Assembly: GCA_005879775.1 (NCBI GenBank)
Contig: VBJX01000132.1
Span: 1-6,721 of the forward strand
Reading direction: 5' to 3'
Source of the DNA: Chloroflexota bacterium
GTDB lineage: Bacteria; Chloroflexota; Limnocylindria; QHBO01
Length of the DNA stretch: 6,721 nt
Part shown: positions 1 through 4,499 of the stretch, piece by piece
How the letters are laid out: each line of letters starts with the position of its first letter
Numbering within the stretch: position 1 is the first letter of the stretch
The notes under the pieces: model-generated
What the model was told of the DNA's origin: nothing
The model's input: the letters and a program-made list of their open reading frames with translations, nothing else
Databases searched by the model: none
Program-made: the position numbers and the translations under genes

Positions 1-1396
1 CCGCGGGCCACACCTGGCGACCACAGGCAAGCTGGGGCCCTTCAGGCTGCTCAGCTCCGCGGCCGCCTACTGGCGCGGCGACGAGAAGCGCCCGATGCTG
101 CAGCGCATCTACGGCACGGTCTGGCCGACCCAGGAGGAGCTCGGCCAGTACCTGTGGCGTCTCGAGGAGGCGAAGCGCCGCGATCACCGCAAGATCGGTC
201 GCGACCTCGACCTGTTCAGCTTCCACCCCGAGTCGCCCGCCGCGCCCTTCTGGCATCCACGTGGGATGGCCCTCTGGCGAGCGCTGGAGGCCTGGTCGCT
301 CCAGGTTCGTCGCGAGGGTGGATTCGTCGAGGTGCGCACCCCGGGGCTCGTGCGCAAGGAGCTGTGGGAAACCTCCGGCCACTGGGCCCTCTACCAGGAG
401 AACATGTTCGTCTTCGATGACTCTGATCACGTGGCCGGCCTCAAGCCGATGAACTGCCCGGAGTCGATGCTCATCTTCAAGACCGCGCTGCGCTCCTATC
501 GCGACCTGCCGATGCGCCTGGCCGACTACAGCTGGCTCTTCCGCAACGAGCGGACCGGCACGCTGGCAGGCATGTTCCGGGTCAGGCAGCTGACCCAGGA
601 CGACTCGCACGTCATCTGCCGTCCGGACCAGGTGATCGATGAGGTGAACCTGGCGCTGCGGCTGGTGACGCGCCAGTTCGAGCCGTTCGGCTTCCAGCCC
701 CGCTTCAAGCTGGCGACGAGGCCGGAGAAGAAGCTGGGGACCGATGAGTTCTGGGACATGGCCGAGGGTCAGCTGGCTGAGGCGCTGAAGACGGCGGGCA
801 TCGAGTACACCGTCGATGCCGGCGGCGGGGCCTTCTACGCGCCCAAGATCGACGTCTTCATCGACGACGCGCTGGGCCGCGAGTGGCAACTGCCGACGGT
901 CCAGATCGACTATCAGATGCCGCAGCGTTTCGAGATGGAGTACCGCACCGCCGATGGCGGAACCGAGCGGCCGGTGGTCGTGCACTACGCGATCTACGGC
1001 AGCTTCGAGCGCTTCATCGGGGTCATCACCGAGCACTTCGCCGGCGCCTTCCCCGCCTGGCTGGCTCCGGTGCAGGTGATGGTGGTGCCGATCGCCGACC
1101 GGCATGTCGAGTACGCCGGCCGGGTGCGGGACGCACTCTTTGCGGCGGGCCTGCGGGTCGAGGTCGACGACCGGGCGGAGCGGATGCAGGCCAAGCTGCG
1201 CGACGCGCAGGAGCAGCAGATGCCGGTGATGCTGGTGGTGGGAGATCGCGACCAGGAGGCCGGTGCGGTGAGTCCGCGGCTGCGCACCGGCGAGTCCTCA
1301 CAGGGCGTGCCGCTTGACGAGTTCGTCGCCGACCTGCGCGGCCGCGTCGAGGCGCGCGAGCTGTGGCCGTACTCCGATGCCAGCACGCCCGGCTGA
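1..1396 (+). CDS. thrS: Threonyl-tRNA synthetase, 5'-truncated
   Basis: Class II synthetase that activates threonine with ATP and charges tRNA-Thr in the cytoplasm. The reading frame is open from base 2 to TGA at 1394-1396, giving 464 visible residues. The real start lies upstream; the ATG at 95 is internal. The fragment opens with RGPH, which aligns with the CRGPH of the E. coli N2 editing domain (Cys182/His186). Base 1 is a C, as expected for the wobble base of that Cys codon, so the editing domain is probably present. YWRGDEKRPMLQRIYG follows. The zinc ligands of the catalytic core are kept: Cys152 (codon 455-457, NCPES), His203 (608-610, TQDDSH) and His328 (983-985, HYAIYGSFERF). The motif 2 Arg is residue 181 (FRNE). 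The HGTP anticodon-binding domain runs from about 354 (LAPVQV) to the end. The length from this point (464 residues) is close to E. coli (about 460), so a normal full-length ThrRS is expected. Oddity: NCPES replaces the usual NCPGH. Confidence 0.97.
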   Translation, partial: RGPHLATTGKLGPFRLLSSAAAYWRGDEKRPMLQRIYGTVWPTQEELGQYLWRLEEAKRRDHRKIGRDLDLFSFHPESPAAPFWHPRGMALWRALEAWSLQVRREGGFVEVRTPGLVRKELWETSGHWALYQENMFVFDDSDHVAGLKPMNCPESMLIFKTALRSYRDLPMRLADYSWLFRNERTGTLAGMFRVRQLTQDDSHVICRPDQVIDEVNLALRLVTRQFEPFGFQPRFKLATRPEKKLGTDEFWDMAEGQLAEALKTAGIEYTVDAGGGAFYAPKIDVFIDDALGREWQLPTVQIDYQMPQRFEMEYRTADGGTERPVVVHYAIYGSFERFIGVITEHFAGAFPAWLAPVQVMVVPIADRHVEYAGRVRDALFAAGLRVEVDDRAERMQAKLRDAQEQQMPVMLVVGDRDQEAGAVSPRLRTGESSQGVPLDEFVADLRGRVEARELWPYSDASTPG

Positions 1397-1477
1397 GGCG
1401 GCCGACCCCCGCAGTCGGCGAGTGTCGCGCAGCACGAAGGCCTCCGACACGGGCAGCCGGTCGGGAGTGAGCGCCCA
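1397..1477. other. thrS-VOC spacer with two small inverted repeats
   Basis: This 81-base spacer holds two consecutive inverted repeats. GCCGAC (1401-1406) and GTCGGC (1414-1419) enclose a 7-base loop. GTGTCG (1422-1427) and CGACAC (1445-1450) enclose a 17-base loop. Neither is followed by a T-tract, so I do not call an intrinsic terminator, and I see no convincing promoter. The simplest reading is that the small gene downstream is co-transcribed with thrS. The hairpins may be chance in GC-rich DNA, or may be 3'-end or processing structures. Confidence 0.35.
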
Positions 1478-1843
1478 GTGAGAAAGATGCGCGGCGTGGG
1501 CCAGCTGGCCCTCGCCTCGTCCGATCCGGCGCGGGCTGCCGAGTTCTATGCCTCTGCCTTCGGCTTCCAGACCCGCGCCGCCGACGAATCTGGAGTCGAC
1601 CTGGAGCTCGGCGGCTTCGAGCTCAGCTTTCGACGCGCCGAGAAGCCTGCTCGGGACGGGATGCAGATTGGCTTCCGGGTGGAGACCGCCTCAGAAGTGG
1701 ATGCCTGGGCGCAGGACCTCACGCTGCGAGGCTTCGCCCTGGTGGGGCCACCATCGGGCGACCGCTGGGAAGGAACTCGCTCGTTCCGGGTGGCCGACCC
1801 CGACGGGCGGCAGGTGGCGATCTTCTACCACTACCCGTCGTAG
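1478..1843 (+). CDS. VOC-superfamily (glyoxalase/bleomycin-resistance-like) protein
   Basis: A small 121-aa cytoplasmic protein with the single-module VOC pattern. It has a first strand and helix (GQLALASSDPARAAEFYASAFGF, residues about 8-30, here split by no break), a central strand LELGGFELSF (42-51), a second half starting GMQIGFRVE (61-69), and the C-terminal signature ADPDGRQVAIF (106-116). VOC proteins include metal-dependent lyases, dioxygenases, isomerases and metal-free ligand-binding or resistance proteins, so no substrate is assigned. Positions that usually carry metal ligands read Gln9, Gln63 and Ala114 (the normal IEL Glu is lost), which suggests a binding role rather than metal catalysis. 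The GTG at 1478 has GGGAG (1463-1467) 10 bases upstream. The ATG at 1487 is an alternative start that would remove three residues but lies 19 bases from that site. The gene follows thrS by 81 bases and interrupts the common thrS-infC adjacency. VOC membership is fairly secure; the function is unknown. Confidence 0.85.
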   Translation: MRKMRGVGQLALASSDPARAAEFYASAFGFQTRAADESGVDLELGGFELSFRRAEKPARDGMQIGFRVETASEVDAWAQDLTLRGFALVGPPSGDRWEGTRSFRVADPDGRQVAIFYHYPS

Positions 1844-1958
1844 CCCGGCCCGCTGGAGGCAGCGACTCGGCGCTGCGCGGAGCGGAGCAGCCCGATTCGG
1901 CGTGCACAGGGCGGGAATTCACTGTGGCACCGTGCTGCGGACGGGTCGAATCCGTGTA

Positions 1959-1978
1959 GGGTCCACGCTCGTTGACCC
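1959..1978. repeat. Imperfect palindrome over the infC -35 box
   Basis: GGGTCCAC (1959-1966) and GTTGACCC (1971-1978) form an inverted repeat with one mismatch and a 4-base centre (GCTC). The right arm contains the whole -35 hexamer TTGACC (1972-1977). A further CGGGTC at 1942-1947 is complementary to GACCCG at 1974-1979. The placement suits a repressor operator, but no regulator is coded nearby. It is not followed by T residues, so a terminator role is unlikely. Chance is a real alternative for arms of this length. Confidence 0.35.
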
Positions 1979-2001
1979 GGAAACGGAGCGCGGTGTATAG
2001 T
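1972..2001 (+). promoter_or_regulatory. Sigma-70-type promoter for infC-rpmI-rplT
   Basis: TTGACC (1972-1977) and TATAGT (1996-2001) are separated by 18 bases, and each matches the housekeeping consensus at 5 of 6 positions. The expected transcription start is near the A at 2008. This leaves a leader of about 37 bases before the ATG at 2045, or only about 4 bases before the alternative TTG at 2012. It is the best promoter in the window and lies directly ahead of the IF3-L35-L20 operon. The -35 box sits in an imperfect palindrome. Confidence 0.7.
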
Positions 2002-2044
2002 CGCGCGACGTTTGCGCAATCGGTGTGGGCCACGCGTCCGGATC

Positions 2045-2737
2045 ATGATCCGTGTCCGAGAAGTGCGGGTCATCGACGATGAAGGACAGCAGCTCGGCGT
2101 CCTGCCGACCACCGAAGCGTTGGCCCTGGCCCAGGAGCGGGGACTCGACCTCGTCGAGGTGGCTCCCACAGCGGTCCCACCCGTCTGCCGGATCCTCGAC
2201 TATGGCCAATACAAGTACGAGCTCCAGAAGAAGGACCGCGAGGCGAAGAAGCGACAGAAGTCGCAGACCTTCAAGGAGATTCGGCTGCGGGTCAAGATCG
2301 ACGTCAACGACCTGCGCACGAAGCTCCGCCGAGCGGGCGAGTTCCTCGACGAGGGGGACAGGGTCAAGGTCACCGTCCAGTTCCGCGGACGCGAGATGAG
2401 CCACGCCAACCTGGGGCGTGACCTCCTCGACCGGGCGGCGGGGATCCTTGAAGAGAAGGGCGTCGTGGAGCGGCCGCCGCTCCTCGAGGGCCGCAACATG
2501 TTCATCGTGATGGCCCCGCCGGAGAAGCGGGTCGAAAAGAAGGGCGACACGATCGGCGACGCACTGGCGGCCAGCGGTCAGACCGCGACCATGGTGGCCG
2601 AGCCGGAGGCGCCGTCGAACGGAACGGCAGCGGCGAGCGCACCGGCGGCGAGCGCACCGGCGGCGAGCGCCGAACCGACGCAGCAGCCGATGCCGGAGCC
2701 GACGCCGGAGCCGATACAGGAATCTGAGCAGGGATAG
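2045..2737 (+). CDS. infC: Translation initiation factor IF-3 with Ala/Pro-rich C-terminal tail
   Basis: IF3 binds the 30S subunit, prevents premature 50S joining and checks initiator tRNA and start codon. From the ATG at 2045 it has 230 residues. The N-domain covers about 1-65 (IRVREVRVID, then VAPTAVPPVCRILDYGQYKYE near 38-59). A basic linker covers about 61-75. The C-domain covers about 76-163 (KEIRLRVKID, FRGREMSHANLGRDLL). Residues about 167-230 are an extra low-complexity tail of Ala, Pro, Ser and Glu ending PEPTPEPIQESEQG; ordinary IF3 is about 170-180 residues. The start is uncertain. The frame stays open to a TTG at 2012 (11 more residues), but that lies about 4 bases from the predicted transcription start and has no ribosome-binding site. 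ATC at 2042 also precedes the ATG, and infC often uses rare starts such as ATT or ATC for self-regulation. No strong Shine-Dalgarno sequence is seen for any choice. rpmI follows after 2 bases. Confidence 0.95.
   Translation: MIRVREVRVIDDEGQQLGVLPTTEALALAQERGLDLVEVAPTAVPPVCRILDYGQYKYELQKKDREAKKRQKSQTFKEIRLRVKIDVNDLRTKLRRAGEFLDEGDRVKVTVQFRGREMSHANLGRDLLDRAAGILEEKGVVERPPLLEGRNMFIVMAPPEKRVEKKGDTIGDALAASGQTATMVAEPEAPSNGTAAASAPAASAPAASAEPTQQPMPEPTPEPIQESEQG
2630..2671 (+). repeat. 15-base tandem repeat in the infC tail
   Basis: The unit GCGGCGAGCGCACCG occurs at 2630-2644 and 2645-2659. A partial third copy (first 11 bases identical) begins at 2660. The unit is a multiple of three and lies in frame, encoding Ala-Ala-Ser-Ala-Pro, so copy changes would lengthen or shorten the IF3 tail without a frameshift. 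Confidence 0.9.
2692..2715 (+). repeat. 12-base tandem duplication at the end of infC
   Basis: GCCGGAGCCGAC (2692-2703) is followed directly by GCCGGAGCCGAT (2704-2715), 11 of 12 bases identical. In the infC frame it gives the repeated Pro-Glu-Pro pattern of PEPTPEP. It is separate from the 15-base repeat upstream and adds to the evidence that the tail grew by slippage or duplication. Confidence 0.8.
2730..2734 (+). promoter_or_regulatory. Ribosome-binding site fixing the GTG start of rpmI
   Basis: AGGGA lies inside the last codons of infC, 5 bases before the GTG at 2740. It supports GTG as the L35 start, which is also required for the conserved MPKIKTHKG N-terminus because no ATG is available there. 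Confidence 0.75.
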
Positions 2738-2739
2738 AC

Positions 2740-2937
2740 GTGCCGAAGATCAAGACCCACAAGGGAACGGCCAAGCGCTACAAGAAGACCGGCTCGGGCA
2801 AGTGGATCCGGCCCAAGGCGTGGAAGGGCCACCACCTCGAGATCAAGTCGAGCCGTCGGACGCGGCGCTACGCCGGCAAGGCGATCGTCTCCCCGACCCA
2901 CGCGAAGCAGCTGACCCGGCTGCTGCCGTACGAGTAG
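2740..2937 (+). CDS. rpmI: 50S ribosomal protein L35
   Basis: A small basic protein of the large ribosomal subunit. It has 65 residues, the normal family length, and carries the L35 signature near its start (PKIKTHKGTAKRYKKTGSGK, residues 2-21), then a Lys/Arg-rich middle (SSRRTRRYAGKA) and the typical ending AKQLTRLLPYE. The start is GTG, backed by AGGGA five bases upstream and by the family N-terminus. It begins 2 bases after the infC stop and ends 9 bases before rplT, so the three genes very likely share one transcript with translational coupling. In other bacteria this operon is repressed by L20 binding its own mRNA. The predicted leader before infC is too short to show a classical L20-binding leader, so I cannot say whether that control exists here. 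Confidence 0.97.
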   Translation: MPKIKTHKGTAKRYKKTGSGKWIRPKAWKGHHLEIKSSRRTRRYAGKAIVSPTHAKQLTRLLPYE

Positions 2938-2940
2938 GGA
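2936..2940 (+). promoter_or_regulatory. Ribosome-binding site of rplT overlapping the rpmI stop
   Basis: AGGGA shares its first two bases with the rpmI TAG stop (2935-2937) and lies 6 bases before the rplT ATG at 2947. The overlap suggests that ribosomes finishing L35 help start L20, keeping the two proteins in step. Confidence 0.7.
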
Positions 2941-2946
2941 CCAGGC

Positions 2947-3306
2947 ATGGCACGAGTCAAGCGCGGCGTTGCCGCGCACCGGCGCCACAAGCGGCTCCTG
3001 GCCCAGGCCAAGGGACGGCGCGGCACGCGCTCGACCCTGGTCCGTCCGGCACGAGAGGCCCTCTTCCACGCCCTCGTCTACGCCTACCGCGACCGCCGCA
3101 ACCGGAAGCGCGACATGCGCCGGCTCTGGATCGAGCGGATCAATGCCGCAGCTCGCCGCGAGGGGCTCCCGTACGGGCGCTTTATCGCCGGCCTGAAGAG
3201 CGCGGGAGTGGAGGTCGATCGCAAGATGCTGGCCGACCTGGCGGTCCGCGATCAGCCGGCGTTCGCCAAGATGGTCGATCTGGCCAAGGCGTCCTTTACC
3301 GGCTAG
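2947..3306 (+). CDS. rplT: 50S ribosomal protein L20
   Basis: L20 binds 23S rRNA directly and is needed early in large-subunit assembly; in several bacteria it also represses its own operon. The protein has 119 residues, the usual length. The basic N-terminal extension (MARVKRGVAAHRRHKRLLAQAKG, residues 1-23) is the part that threads into rRNA. The core carries YRDRRNRKRDMRRLWIERIN at about 47-66, then AAAR (67-70) and YGRFIAGLKSAGVEVDRKML (75-94), all in family order. The ATG at 2947 has a well-placed AGGGA. It is the last gene of the infC operon: its TAG stop touches an 18-base palindrome, and an intrinsic terminator follows within 60 bases. Nothing in the sequence looks altered or foreign. 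Confidence 0.98.
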   Translation: MARVKRGVAAHRRHKRLLAQAKGRRGTRSTLVRPAREALFHALVYAYRDRRNRKRDMRRLWIERINAAARREGLPYGRFIAGLKSAGVEVDRKMLADLAVRDQPAFAKMVDLAKASFTG

Positions 3307-3323
3307 CCGGCGTCGACGCCGGC
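3306..3323. repeat. Perfect 18-base palindrome at the rplT stop codon
   Basis: GCCGGCGTCGACGCCGGC reads the same on both strands. Its first base is the G of the rplT TAG stop. As RNA it can fold as a 7-base-pair stem with a UCGA tetraloop. It sits 7 bases ahead of the terminator hairpin and may stabilise the mRNA 3' end, pause polymerase, or be a protein site. It has no T-tract of its own. Confidence 0.75.
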
Positions 3324-3330
3324 CCCGTGG

Positions 3331-3365
3331 CCCTGCTCCGAAACAGGAGCGGGGTCGTTTCTTTT
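3331..3365 (+). terminator. Intrinsic (Rho-independent) terminator after rplT
   Basis: CCCTGCTCC (3331-3339) pairs with GGAGCGGGG (3346-3354) in nine base pairs, one of them T-G. The six-base loop is GAAACA. A T-rich run, TCGTTTCTTTT (3355-3365), follows directly. This is a textbook terminator for the infC-rpmI-rplT unit. Because pheS begins only 21 bases later, it could instead act as a partial terminator or attenuator for pheST. I found no clear mutually exclusive antiterminator pairing: CCCCG at 3323-3327 can also pair with CGGGG at 3350-3354, but this does not break the inner stem. Confidence 0.88.
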
Positions 3366-3386
3366 CACCCATGATCAGATAGGCCG

Positions 3387-4493
<1,107 letters not shown>

Positions 4494-4499
4494 AGCCCG

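Noticed and set aside
1872..1891. GCTGC/GCAGC inverted repeat after the VOC gene, considered as a terminator.
   Set aside because: The stem is only 5 bp with a 10-base loop and no T-tract follows, so it is not better than chance in GC-rich DNA.
1844..2007. Search for an L20-binding leader, T-box or riboswitch upstream of infC.
   Set aside because: The best promoter is at 1972-2001, so most of this gap would not be in the infC transcript. No T-box sequence, specifier hairpin or convincing pseudoknot was seen by eye.
2578..3372. A 264-codon open frame on the - strand across infC, rpmI and rplT.
   Set aside because: It overlaps three certain genes on the opposite strand, and its composition (Arg, Ala, Gly, Leu-rich, no domain) fits a GC-driven shadow. 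No ribosome-binding site was sought beyond this.
3366..3386. A pheS promoter between the terminator and the start codon, using CATGAT (3370-3375) as a -10 box.
   Set aside because: The sequence at the matching -35 position is GC-rich and unlike TTGACA, and the transcript would be nearly leaderless, so it is not supported.
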